From: Skeletonema tropicum
Taxonomy: Eukaryota; Bacillariophyta; Thalassiosirophyceae; Thalassiosirales; Thalassiosiraceae
Reading direction: 5' to 3'
DNA length: 64,000 bases
NCBI GenBank assembly: GCA_037178625.1
Contig: JAWZXG010000026.1
Span: 186,001 to 250,000, forward strand
The translations under genes and the position numbers were made by a program. Position 1 is the first letter of the stretch, and every line of letters begins with the position of its first letter. This document shows positions 21,387 to 31,980 of the stretch, in pieces. The notes below the pieces were generated by a model that was not told where the DNA came from, made no database searches, and worked only from the letters and a program-made list of their open reading frames with translations.

Positions 21387-22389
21387 ATGGAAATGGAACA
21401 GACAGAGGAGGAGGCCGCAGCCTCAATTGTCTTTGAAAAAGCTTCTGATGATGACGAGAGAAAACGCTCTGTCTCCCTCCTTGTACCGGCAGGAGATGAC
21501 GAAGAGAGTCGATACGGTGGAAAAAGTGCTTTAGATATTAATATGAGGAAGAAAGATGCAAATGAACACGAACCTGAGCAGGGGCAGAAAAAGAGTTTCT
21601 CTAGTTTGCATAGTAGTTTGAGTTTGATGAATCGGCAACAATTCTTGCATTTCGAATACACTGCAATTACGCTACAGTTTGAAAGCGCATTGATTCAACA
21701 CAAACTCGCTATGAAATACTACGACTTTCGAGCCTTCTACTTCATCTTCTTACCAGTGACTCTCATCGCTACTGCAATCACAATCATCGGCTTCCTTATT
21801 ACAGGAAGTGTAATGGATGACAACGATGAGGCAGCTCAAGATTCGGCGGGTGAATTTGAAACCCTGTTGACCGGTGGGGCCAAAGACTTGGTTTCTTTTT
21901 CGGTGTTTTTTTTGGGTGCCATCTCAGCCTTATTAAATACCATTGGCAAGCGTACCAACTATCAGAGTCAAAGCGATATGCATCGATCAGCAGTGAAGGC
22001 GCTAGAAAAGATGATATTGAATCTAACATTCGAGAAAGCCGCTTTTGATAGGAACAGAGGTAATCTTGATATTGAAAATCCTGGTACTGATGACGATAAA
22101 AAGCTCGTTGGGTGTAGATATGAAAACTTACCAAGCTAGCTTCAAGGCGATGTTGGATGCCTGCTGTGACTCTCCAATACCCGATGAAGTGGAACAAGCG
22201 ATGGATTTGCTGGGTCATCTATTTGGGAAACTATCATACGATCAATACGAATTGCATGATTTTAATTATTTTTGTCAGAAGCTGTTTAGGGAGTACTCTA
22301 CGTATTGGCTGTGGCCTCTGAAAGCGCCTTCTATTAAAGTTTCCGACAAATTCAACGAGTGGAAGAAAGAATTGAAGGATCAAGCCTGA
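21387..22389 (+). pseudogene. SLATT-like two-TM protein, copy B (frameshifted)
   Basis: Starts at ATG 21387 (MEMEQTEEEA). It has an acidic N-terminus without a thioredoxin domain, then the family core: EYTAITLQFESALIQHKLAM helix, TM1 FYFIFLPVTLIATAITIIGF, acidic loop, a diverged TM2 (LVSFSVFFLGAISALLNTIG) and MHRSAVKALEKM. Near 22105 the frame breaks: siblings encode KKLVESLGADLKTHQASF, whereas here KKLVG runs to a TAG at 22139, and the rest (TYQASFKAMLDACCDSP...WLWPLKAPSIKVS) continues in another frame to 22389. A small deletion explains it. Likely a recent pseudogene; a truncated protein retaining both TM helices is possible. Confidence 0.75.
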
Positions 22390-22394
22390 AAAAT

Positions 22395-22500
22395 TTAAGA
22401 TTTGGATAAAGGATTGCAACATAAGTAATTGCATTAATGTTTTCAAGACTAGTAGTAGTGTCTACATGTTATCATTCCGAGTATGGCGTGAGACTTGCTG
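22395..22500 (+). pseudogene. Decayed 3' end of a cysteine dioxygenase copy
   Basis: AAGATTTGGATAAAGGATTG, then CTAGTAGTAGTG, then TTATCATTCCGAGTATGGCG follow the order of the last exon of CDO (17764-17845), with stops and indels. It lies directly after SLATT-like copy B. In the functional locus CDO and copy A are convergent, so the orientations differ and an inversion accompanied the duplication. Confidence 0.5.
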
Positions 22501-22637
22501 ATGAGACGAAGCATGAGGATTTGTTTCAGGTTGTGAATTATACTTGGAATAATTCGTCAGCGGAAGATTGTATAGTATTACTGCGAGCATATCGTGCTCT
22601 GTTTCAAACAAACATCCCAAAGCTGCAGATCACACGT

Positions 22638-23243
22638 TTAATGTTCCAATCTCCCAGCATCCGGATCGCCCTTTCGTTCTTCAAACTCTCCACCCATCGC
22701 CTCCTCAATCCCCTGAATCGCCTCCTCCTTAGTCAATCTATGCTTCGCCCAATACACATCGTCCATGTGCAACACCGGAATATCATATTTGTACTTATCA
22801 AACCATACTTGTTTATCATCATCCGTAATATCAACTGCATATAACGAATGCGGATAATCATTTCGGATTTCCGACAGGACATCTTTGACTTTGTCGCATA
22901 GAGTGCATCCTTCTTTGGTGAATAGTTTGATATTGGGTATTTTATTGTTCGTATTATCATCATCCATCATTTCGTAGATTGGTCCGGTGACACTGTTGGT
23001 TGATTGCTCCGCATCTGACGACGAGGAGAGTTGAATTGAACTTCGTTTTGGCAGATGGACATTTCGCCGATGAATTGATGCTGCTGTTTGATGGCGATTG
23101 CAATGATTTGTAGCGGTGAAGGCGCTTGTTACTGCAGGCATCATCATTGATGTTACACCGCTGAGTAGAATGAAATTACGTAAACAGTGATGATGTGAAG
23201 ATATCAGTGCACGTCTGCTGCCGCGAGTTGTGCTGCTAACCAT
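22638..23243 (-). CDS. Plastid-targeted glutaredoxin-like protein (DUF836 type)
   Basis: A thiol-disulfide fold protein of about 201 residues. I chose the ATG at 23243 because it sits in ACCATGG; an upstream in-frame ATG at 23273 exists. The N-terminus has a signal-peptide-like hydrophobic stretch (FILLSGVTSMMMPAVTS) followed by AFTAT, the diatom plastid presequence pattern with Phe after the cleavage site, then a basic Ser-rich transit-like segment. The domain begins IKLFTKEGCTLCDKVKDVL with a CxxC (CTLC), continues to YDIPVLHMDD with the cis-Pro loop, and ends RLTKEEAIQGIEEA. This is the small glutaredoxin-like family rather than a classical CPYC glutaredoxin. Plastid location is inferred from the presequence; the redox partner is unknown. 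Confidence 0.82.
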   Translation of the reverse strand: MVSSTTRGSRRALISSHHHCLRNFILLSGVTSMMMPAVTSAFTATNHCNRHQTAASIHRRNVHLPKRSSIQLSSSSDAEQSTNSVTGPIYEMMDDDNTNNKIPNIKLFTKEGCTLCDKVKDVLSEIRNDYPHSLYAVDITDDDKQVWFDKYKYDIPVLHMDDVYWAKHRLTKEEAIQGIEEAMGGEFEERKGDPDAGRLEH

Positions 23244-23397
23244 GGTACTAAATATCATGCTATCTGTTGCCACAACTACCGCCTACACTACTAAAACTAC
23301 AGGCTAATTACCGCCAACGAGCTCCTTTACTACTATTTATGAGCTACACGACACGAGGAACGAGGAGATCTTTCATAGGAGCAAGATGTATGATGGT

Positions 23398-23611
23398 TAG
23401 GCGTATCGGGATAGTGGGCGCTTTTCATACCCTCTTGTGGGCGGTGCCCACGTGGGGCCCACAACTGCAAAAAATCAGGTGAAAATGAGCTAAATTGCGG
23501 GCAAAATCCCCGAATATCGACACAAAATCACCCAAAATCTCCCGTCAAGCCTCCTGTCAAACCAGTCCCCCTTGTGGGCACGCCCACGCGCCCACTATCC
23601 CGATACGCCTA
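23398..23611. mobile_element. hAT-like MITE, 214 bp
   Basis: Perfect 24-bp TIRs starting TAGGCGTATCGGGATAGTGG are flanked by the 8-bp duplication ATGATGGT (23390-23397 and 23612-23619). It shares the TAGGC terminus and duplication size with the MITE at 16450-16689. The interior contains runs of GTGGGC/GCCCAC and no coding frame. It sits in the upstream region of the glutaredoxin-like gene. Confidence 0.87.
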
Positions 23612-23874
23612 ATGATGGTGGAACGAAAAAAGCATGGACGCTGAAAAAGAGGAAAAAGACGGACAAAACCGGACAGTCAGGTACATTTAGCGAGATACCT
23701 CTCTTTTCTTGCAAATTTGTCAACAGGTTCAGTCCTGGATGGCATGACTGACTTCAGCATTCACACCGAAGCAAGCACAAACAGGCTCATAAATCTAGCA
23801 ACCAGCTACTACTTTCAACAACTACATCGTCTACATTGTCTTCGTTATCATCTCCCTACGCAACAACAACTACC

Positions 23875-24333
23875 ATGGTATTCTCCCTGAAAAAGCTTCA
23901 ACAACGCAGCCGCCGTCAGGCAGCAGCGCGCCGCTCTTCCACGACACCGGCCCACCCTTCGATCCTTCGAAAGGCCGATCACCGTCGTAACAACATCCGC
24001 AGAGTAGTGTTTAGTGCCACCTGCACTGCCAAGCTCTTTATCAAGACGGAGCCTTCGGTCGTCGTATCTACTAATCAAGTAGAGAGAGAGGAAAGGATGC
24101 TACCCCACGTGGAGGAGGAGGCGCCGCAGCCTGTAGGAGAGGAGGAGGGCGTACGATTCGGTGATGATGCTGGACATGAAGAGCCGGTTGAACCGATTGC
24201 GAGGCGCACGAGGAAGAAGAGGGCATCAAGGCGGCGTGAGGTAGCATCTCTTAGGAGTGACCTTGGGGCTTATTGGAGTGTGACAGCTCCAAGAGTCAGG
24301 AGAGAGCCGGAGCGTTTCGAGCCTTCAGTCTGA
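23875..24333 (+). CDS. Hypothetical small basic/acidic protein
   Basis: 152 residues from an ATG in ACCATGG context. The first half is Arg/Lys-rich (LQQRSRRQAAARRSS), the middle is acidic (VEEEAPQPVGEEEG), and a second basic patch RRTRKKRASRRRE precedes the C-terminus. The only hydrophobic stretch is a short RRVVFSATCTAKLF. I recognise no domain. The composition suggests a nuclear or nucleic-acid-associated protein, which is a guess. Codon structure, Kozak match and an uninterrupted frame support a real gene; no homology supports it. Confidence 0.5.
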   Translation: MVFSLKKLQQRSRRQAAARRSSTTPAHPSILRKADHRRNNIRRVVFSATCTAKLFIKTEPSVVVSTNQVEREERMLPHVEEEAPQPVGEEEGVRFGDDAGHEEPVEPIARRTRKKRASRRREVASLRSDLGAYWSVTAPRVRREPERFEPSV

Positions 24334-26363
24334 GTTCATAATACATGATTGGTGTTACATGATTCACTTTGTTTATAATATGCTTTGTTTTGTTTTATCG
24401 TTCGCCCCCCTCCGGTGGAGTCTGATCAGCTCTATCGGGGGGAATGTTGGTTGTGGGAGTTGTCATTCAGAAAGTTTCACTAACCCTCCTTTGTTTATTG
24501 TATTTTCTCTCTACTTTCGCAACTTCCGACATGCCTCCCATCTTTACCTTCGCCTCCTTCGACCTCCACCCATCTCCATCTTCGCAACACACACTATAAC
24601 CAACAACCATCGTCCGGAATGACTTCATAAACTTCGTAACTCTCGGAAGAGCATAACTTCCCGTCCGGAAAGACGCTAAATCTTCGTAACTCGGGAGAGG
24701 ATAAAATCCACTATCTGTGGAGGAATGGTGATCTCAGCAGTAACCAGGCTGTATGGCATGTTCTTTCGCCCAACTCTCAATCCAGCGTCGGGCTGGTACT
24801 CCTAGAGACGGCGGCGTCTGGAGGTGGCAGGCATCGGCTCGGAACCGACCTTGGGCAATGACCGGGCAAAGTTCCCAGGCACGTACCTTGGGGGTACCGC
24901 TGAAGTCTAACCTTTTCCCTTCGGGGATCAATGGCCCACCCCCGACATGTCAGAGGCCTTTTCGCGGCGTTGGGGATAAGTACTCGATTCTCTCTTGAGA
25001 GATGGAGGAAACCAGCAACTGACACCTTTCATCAACAACCTCTCTTGCGGCCGTGCGCAGCAAGTTCAGCTGGAGTTCAATACTATCGTCGTGCATCATT
25101 GTATGTTCAGGATTCACTACGAGGATGACTATTACTGTTCCACCGCTGTGCTACGAATAAGGGAATCTTCTGTGCTACATCTTCGCCTCTCGTCTGAATC
25201 CCATTGTCTTCAGATAGTCAATTACTTACTTCGATCAACCAAACTGCCTATGTAATCGACTTACGAACTCTGAATTTGCAATACAGTACATAAATCATGC
25301 ACAAATAAAGTCAAAGTTTCCAGGGGCAATGCTGCAATTCATCATCTTGTCAGCTGTCTCGCAGCGAGGACGACGGTTGCCAATACATCATGTCCTCAGC
25401 TGCATTTGAATGCAATGAGTGAGAGACTCAGCTTCGAAAGCTTTCTACTGTATGAATAATTCACTCATCTGCAGAATCTACACGTGAATAGTCGAAATCT
25501 CCAAGCAAGACAAAGCAAGCAAACCTCGGTGGTACAAACATGTATATTAATTAGCATAAAAATAACTAACACTACATACAAAAACGACTACATAGTTTGA
25601 CAATGGCATATAGCTTGACAGTGCAGGAGATGATAGGTAGTCTTGTGTACATACATCACTCCTTGCAACAACCATTTTACATTTTAGTTGGATCTTACTG
25701 TGGTGGAAGGTGATGAACGGCGCAAAAAATGAGATAGACGCCTCCATTCGCCGATCGCAAGGCAAGCTCCAAGCTACTTACTTAGGTTGCGGGATGAAGA
25801 AACACAACGTAAAGTTGGTATTTGAACGCAGAGAGAAGGAGGAGGAAGAACACCTTTTTATCATTGATGAAAAATATCAATCCGGTGTTGTCGTCTCGAT
25901 GAAAGATGAGACGAGTTTTAGACTGTCTATCTCAACAAAAATGCAGTGTCTATGAAGTGTCTAAAAGAGAATCGCAGTTCTTATGCTCGCTAACATTCCT
26001 ACCCTTACACTTACTCTCAGAGAGAGTCAAATCATTGCCTCTCGCCCGCTCCAGCCTCGAGCTCTCTCTCTCTAGAGAGAGGCTTCTTAGCATACAGCAG
26101 GCATGGTTCCCGCCAGGCTGCATGCAAGCTCGCTCACATGTTCACTTGAAATCCTAATCGGCATGCATGGTCATTTTATTCACAAAGCAGTCACACCAAG
26201 CAACATCATACTAATTCCGACATTTAAATCGGTACTCGCTTCAGAATCCAAACTGTCATGCAGCTCTTTTTTGAGGCAGTTTTGAGATGATGTAATCGTG
26301 CAATGGCAAAGGCCGCCTCGATCCTCGATACGCCGTCGGTAGCTATTTATGCATAAAGCAACG
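24334..26363. other. Long non-coding spacer
   Basis: About 2 kb with no convincing gene. It holds a two-copy tandem repeat (24611-24708), a GC-rich stretch (24723-25040) that differs in composition from its surroundings, and otherwise AT-rich sequence including part of the promoter of the next gene. Confidence 0.5.
24611..24708. repeat. Two-copy tandem repeat, ~50 bp
   Basis: CGTCCGGAA...CTTCGTAACTC.CGG.AGAG is repeated at about 24611 and 24661, with substitutions and small indels between the copies. Confidence 0.65.
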
Positions 26364-26450
26364 ATGCGTGCTGCTCTATTCACCTCTCTCCTCCTAGCCT
26401 CCACCGCCACCGCCGGGGCCAACAACGGCAACGGAAATGGCAACGCCAAT

Positions 26451-26482
<32 letters not shown>

Positions 26483-27062
26483 AAACGGCAACGGCAACGG
26501 CAATGGCAAGAACAAAAACAAACTCGGCGGCTTTGAAACCTTCGAAGAAGCCGCCTCATCCACGACCACCACCGCCACCGTAGGTCAATGCACCATCACC
26601 TCCACCACAGGCACACTCTGCTCCACCGGTCTGGCACAATCCTTCACCCTCTCGGACATTTACGGGACCGAAATCACCTACACCTGCACCTGTCCCACCG
26701 CCTGCGAGGAGGGCAATGCCGGTGTCGGTGCGTACACCTGCACCATCACCCATGGCATCGATCACTACTCCGATGACCTCTGCGGTGATATCGATATCAC
26801 CTCGGTCATCTTTGCCGATGTGAATTCCCGTTGCTCCATGGATATGGCCGATGGGACCATGAGATGTGCAGAGAATTGTTATTGTGATGCCGATGCGTAT
26901 TTGTGCTCGAGTGTGGGCGAGGAGTGTTGTGCGGGAACTTGTCAGAAGATTACGGGGCCGGGGGTGAAGGGGTGGGAGTTGAAGTGTATGGCGGAGGAGA
27001 GTGATGGTGTCAGGAGCAATATGGGACAGCTTAGTGAGGGGTTGTGGGAGGAGGCAGCATAG
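26364..27062 (+). CDS. Secreted Cys-rich protein with Gly-Asn repeat
   Basis: 232 residues from the ATG at 26364, chosen because it opens a signal peptide (MRAALFTSLLLASTATAGA); an in-frame ATG five codons upstream also exists. After cleavage comes a Gly-Asn dipeptide repeat of about 30 residues, then KNKNKLGGFETFEEA, then a domain with about 20 Cys in pairs such as CTCPTACEE, CYCDADAYLC and GEECCAGTC. The Cys pattern indicates a disulfide-stabilised extracellular or cell-wall protein. I cannot name the domain. No membrane segment follows the signal peptide. Codon use is GC-rich and uniform, supporting coding. Confidence 0.7.
26421..26510 (+). repeat. GGCAAC hexanucleotide minisatellite in coding DNA
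   Basis: About 15 units of GGCAAC with A/T third-base variants encode the Gly-Asn repeat of the secreted protein. Its length is a multiple of three, so expansion keeps the frame. Confidence 0.9.
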
Positions 27063-27605
27063 ATTAATGATGATGATGATGATATTGGGACGTGAGCATG
27101 GCATGTCTCTTGTTGAATATTCGTTTGTATTGTAGTTAATTAGATGATAAGAATAGGGGGTATACAAATAACAGAGACAATCAGTGCTGACACGTAAAGA
27201 GACGACATGGGCTCATTGTCTGTCTTTCGAAGTTGTTGATTTGAATCTAATTAGAGCAGTCCAAGTCATACATGCAGTCATTTTGGGTCACATTGATTCA
27301 TCTCTAGAGACATGCTGTTGCAATCCATCACATGTGAGTGTTAATATTGCAGAGAGATACGGCTTTGGTTCATTGCACACTGTCGAGTTAAGTATGACTC
27401 TCCAGTCTCAATCTCAAGCACTACACGAGAGCAAGTGTTTGTGTGTAGGTTAAACGATTACTTTGCTGCCTGAAGTTTCTTGTCTGCATGCAAGCAATGA
27501 TCAAGGTGGTAATTCTGGCGGCCATTCACCTATTGCCATGAGTTTCATTACCACATGTCGTGGAAGGACAACTACTCTACATATTTATTGGATAAGTACG
27601 CAGAC

Positions 27606-27899
27606 TCAGAGAATACTAATCTCTCTCAACACATGATATGCAGATGTAGTGCGAGATCTGGGACATAGAGCTAAAAAATGTTCATTATCATAACTACTGT
27701 CGCCTGGAGAGGGCTCACCAGATTGTAGTAGTTGAGTTAGTTGAGTAATTTTTACGTTATTATTATTATGATGATCTTCCATCTGTGCATTCTCTCCACA
27801 ATCAAATAACTTATCTTCTACTAGACTAGACCAGCTCGGTTGCTGGTCCCTAGAGCCACCCGGAGATGATTCATTCAAAGAACTTGGAGATGAGGACAT
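27606..27899 (-). CDS. Possible small gene or exon, unknown
   Basis: 97 residues with a polar, Ser/Asn/Gln-rich composition (SSSPSSLNESSPGGS; HHNNNNVKITQLTQLL). It has an ATG and stop but no recognised domain. A phrase inside it (CTTCCATCTGTG.CATTCTCTC near 27777) recurs at about 33148, so at least part is repeated sequence. It lies 134 bp downstream of SLATT-like copy C on the same strand and might instead be that gene's 3' UTR. Confidence 0.25.
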   Translation of the reverse strand: MSSSPSSLNESSPGGSRDQQPSWSSLVEDKLFDCGENAQMEDHHNNNNVKITQLTQLLQSGEPSPGDSSYDNEHFLALCPRSRTTSAYHVLREISIL

Positions 27900-28033
27900 A
27901 ACAAGCGGCTCTAAGTTGCTTGTTGAGATCTGTGTCTGTATCTTTCTCTCATTGCTGAATTCATTCCTTCACCTTCTTTCCCCTCCAACTCCCTCGAGCC
28001 TTTCTATTCCTCATGCTCTTACAAATTTATTTG

Positions 28034-29825
28034 CTATTCGCTCTGACCACGAATTTGCCAGTATTTGCCGCAGCAAAAGCAGCTCCACACGCTTTCTTCT
28101 TCATCATCATCGTCGCCATTTCCATACTTTGCCCTTTCTTTCTTCCATTGTTTGACTTTTTTGGAGACTTTGATCGATGGTGCTTTCAGAGGCCACAGCC
28201 GATATGTAGAGTACTCCTTCCACAGCTTGTGATAATGATACATAAGAGGATTGAAACTATCACCGTTCTCTATTGCTTCTAGACAAAATATTTGCTCCAG
28301 CAAAGTAAACGCTTGGGCCACTTCGTAGGGTACTGGAGAGTCACAACAGGCATCCAACATCGCCTTGAAGCTAGCCTGGTGAGTCTTCAAATCTGCACCC
28401 AACGAATCGGCAAGCGTTTTAACGTTATCTGAGCCAGCACCAGCAGTTTCAATATCACTATCAAGGTCGAGAACTTTTCTGTCAAACCATTCCCTCTCAA
28501 ACTCTACAGTAAGACAGATCTTCTCCAGTGCCTTCACTGCTGATCGATGCATATCACTTTGACTCTGATAGTTGGTACGCTTGCCAATCGCATTGAACAA
28601 GGTTGAAATGGCACCCAAAATGCCCACCACAAGAGACAAGATCTGCTTCGACTGTCCTGTCAATAGGGGCTCAAAATCACCCACCGAATCTTCAGCTGCT
28701 CCATTGTCACCGTTAGCGCCATTGTCCTCTGTCTGTGTATTTCCTGAAATAAGGAAGCCGATGATTGTGATGGAGGTAGCGATGAGAGTCACGGGTAAGA
28801 AGACGAAGTAGTATGAACGAAAGTCGAAGTACTCCATGGCGAGTTTGTGTTGAATCAATTGACTCTCGAACTGCAGGCTAAGTCGAGTGTACTCGTCTGC
28901 CAAGCTATTTTTCTGCTTCTTGACACTGTTATGAAGTTGTTTTTCCCGTGCAGTGGCCTCCGCCTCCGCCTCTCCCTGTTCCGTCTCATCTTCATCTTCG
29001 ACATTGAGAGAAATTTCAGGAAGGAATTCAAGCTGGTTGGAAGAGGATAGACTGAAGTCACGACGTTTCTGCGTCACATTAAAAACGCTGCCTTTACGAC
29101 GTGGAAGAGCACATCTCATGAATTTGTTTTGACGAGGTAGAGCCCTCAATTCAGGAACCTCACGAGGTAGAGCTGATTTCGTGTATGATTCAGGATCCTC
29201 GACAGAATCCGAATGTAGTTCTTCTGAACCAGATTCTTCTTCATATTCACATAATATTTCTTCTTCAGACGCTTCGCCAAGATCAAGAGCAGCAATATTT
29301 TTTGTCAATTTATCCACACTCGCATCTTTACCTGCCAACTCCTTCAACTTCTCCCCCCTCTTGTAGAATTGAAATATTGGCAGGGCATTCACGTCAACAT
29401 CCAAAGGTGCTGCAATTTCATCTTTTTTATCGAGATCAACAATGGCAAAGATTATATTGGGGTAATCTTTGGGCATGGCTTCGAAAAAGGATGCTACAAA
29501 TGAGCAGAACGCCGACCTGTATATATGATGAAGCAATGGTTGAGTGAGTCTCATGTCAAATTTAATGTTACTATACATTCCCCACAAGGTAGCTTGACAA
29601 AGGAAGAGGAGTACACAACTCATCTTTTCTTACTCACCCTGACGAAGTGAAATCAATCACCACCAACTTGTCTTCCTTCATCAGCGTCACCCAATCATCA
29701 TTGGATTTCACATACTTGACCATATTTTGACCAGGTGATGTTGTACCCTCTGCCCGTGCCATACCGTGTGATAAAGCGCCATCGTCATCGGAACATATGC
29801 TACTCTGAGACTGAGACGTGCTCAT
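28034..29825 (-). CDS. Thioredoxin-like (SxxC) + SLATT-like two-TM fusion, copy C
   Basis: Exons 29638-29825 and 28034-29516; intron 29517-29637 (121 nt, GTGAGTAAG...TACAG); about 556 residues. Start ATG 29825 (MSTSQSQSS). Residues ~35-145 form a thioredoxin fold: MVKYVKSNDDWVTLMKEDKLVVIDFTSS, then GSAFCSF where thioredoxins have WCGPCK, then IFAIVDLDKKDEIA, then VNALPIFQFYKRGEKLKELAG with the cis-Pro. The nucleophilic Cys is Ser (SAFC), leaving only the resolving Cys. After an acidic linker come a helix (DEYTRLSLQFESQLIQHKLA), TM1 (YYFVFLPVTLIATSITIIGF), an acidic loop, TM2 (ILSLVVGILGAISTLFNAIG), MHRSAVKALEKI and a Cys-rich C-terminus (SCFCCGKYW). The helix-TM-TM-helix plan resembles SLATT (fungal type) effector domains. 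Function unknown. Confidence 0.75.
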
Positions 29826-30450
29826 GGCGCAATGATTAGTGTTATGGTTAGTAATATCCGTCGGAGGACTGGCGGCTGGCGGCAGCAGGAAGGGAGAAAG
29901 CGTGAAACTTGTGTGGACTCGGCAGGCAGCAGCCCAAAATAGAGCAATGATACAGAGGCAGAGGCAGCGAGCCGACTTACTGTTACATACACCTCTGATC
30001 TGTGAGAATGGTCCAATAATAACGAAGTGTATGTATTGTATGATAAGTTGCAACACGCGAGCTTTGAACTTGATTGCGCGTGCGGAGCTGATGCTTCTGA
30101 TTTTTTCAAATTATTCAAATTTTGTACCTGCCCGTAAATACCACTCACAAAGTCACAAATGGACAACTTAACTTCAAGTTCAAGTCACAATGACATGTCC
30201 TCGGCACGCAGAAATCTTCCACATTTCTACTTACTCTCAGAAGTATTTACTTGCGAACTGATAAAAGGAAAACTATAATAAACAGGACTCATCCAATAAT
30301 TGATATCTTCTTGCCAAGTTACTGATGATCATGAAGAGTTAATGACATGAGAAGCCAAGCAATTAGCAATACATCCTCACACAATCATGGGCTTTCCTGC
30401 CCAAGTCTTCTTCTCCAGGTGGTCTATTTCTATACCTTATTGAATGAATA

Positions 30451-30512
30451 TAAGCGAGTTTGCGTCGAATCAAAGCGCCTTCAAACTGTAGGCTGAGTTG
30501 AGTGTATTCGTA
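30451..30512 (-). pseudogene. SLATT-like family fragment
   Basis: On the minus strand it encodes EYTQLSLQFEGALIRRKLA-like residues, the pre-TM helix of the family. It is a short relic with no TM segments left, lying upstream of copy C. Confidence 0.65.
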
Positions 30513-31980
30513 CTCCAATTCTTCTGTTCAATTCCTTTCTGTTTCTGCTCCGCATTAAAAGGCAGGGGTTGGCTGAATGCACTAAAAGTAAAAGGCCGGG
30601 GTTGGCTGCAATGATTAGATGATTAGAGTCTATGCGATGGGTAGCCTATTCTTTTTCATTCAGCGTTGTGTTGAGAGCTCTTGCTGAAAAGTCTTCGAGA
30701 CAGCGAGAAGCCTGCATGCCCGCCTCAGAGTTCGCTTTCAACAGTCTGTATGCTGTGCACTCACTTCCGTGTGATGCCAAGGGTAACAAGTACAGCTGAC
30801 ATATTGGTAGATGTAGACATCTCTGATCTGAACTCAGCAGGCAGCAGCCCAAAATAGAGCAATGATACTGAGGGAACGAGCTGACTTACTGGTACTTTGC
30901 TCGCGCAGCCCGGTATCATCTTGAAATTCCACTAGATTAGATGATGATGAACACGATAATTTGACTGTCCATCGCTTTGGAGGAGGATCGTTTGCTACGT
31001 GGGTAGACACGTAAGAATTAGGACAGCATCATTTCATTGACAAAGTGAACATAGAGAAGATTTTCATCACTCCTACCTTACGTTGTGCTATCGAAGGGGT
31101 TGATACACGCAGCTCGTCGTCGCTGCCGATTTTACTCTCAAACCAAACGCATTCTTTTGATGGATGAAACATGTCATTAGATCTTCACCAGAATCGCAGC
31201 TTTTTCGTCTCTATCAGTCAAACTCGAAATAACTCCACTCCTTATCCATAATCTTGCATTGTCGACGCTCGGCATACAAGCGTTGTTGCTTGTGGTTGCT
31301 GGATTGTTGTGTGAACATCACTCTCTACTCTACTATTCGACCTACCAAAATAACAGTAACAGTCACTCATGTTTGTGTGGTGACAGTATACCACCGCAAG
31401 GTTGGACTGCCCAAACCACAGTTTGAATCCTTATGTTGTCATCAAAATGGCACAGAATTGCCTTCATTCTCCATCCCCAGACGCTTCTACGACATAAGAG
31501 AATCACGTAAGATAATCCTGAACTGCTGCTTAGACGGATTAGAGAGGAAACTGACCAGGGCATCCTAAATATATTCTTTCAATGGACTTATTCTCTTTGT
31601 GTATCGATGGAATTTTTGTCTCAAATAGATAAGCCAGCCCGGGCCGTCTCAAGACTTCCCTCGCCATCAAACCGACCAAACCGCACTGGAGCGCGAAGCT
31701 CGTCGTGATTCATTTATGTGCCATTAAGGCCACGCTCTACGTCATACATTCACAATATGGCAACGACGACGGTAAACTTAAATATTATTTTCTTTGTCAT
31801 CCTGACCCTCGATCGTCCGAGGTGTGGAGCCTCAATCAACACCGAAATCAGCATCGTGGGACGAAGTGGAAATTGGAATCATTGAAATTGGAGACATTTC
31901 ACTTCATCTTGACGTAGCGTGGCGGGCGACTTTCGGTTTCAGGGAAGTTTGATTCAGGGATTCAGATTTCATTCATTTTT

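Noticed and set aside
24723..25040. rRNA fragment
   Set aside because: GC content and hairpins suggested it, but no conserved universal rRNA strings were found.
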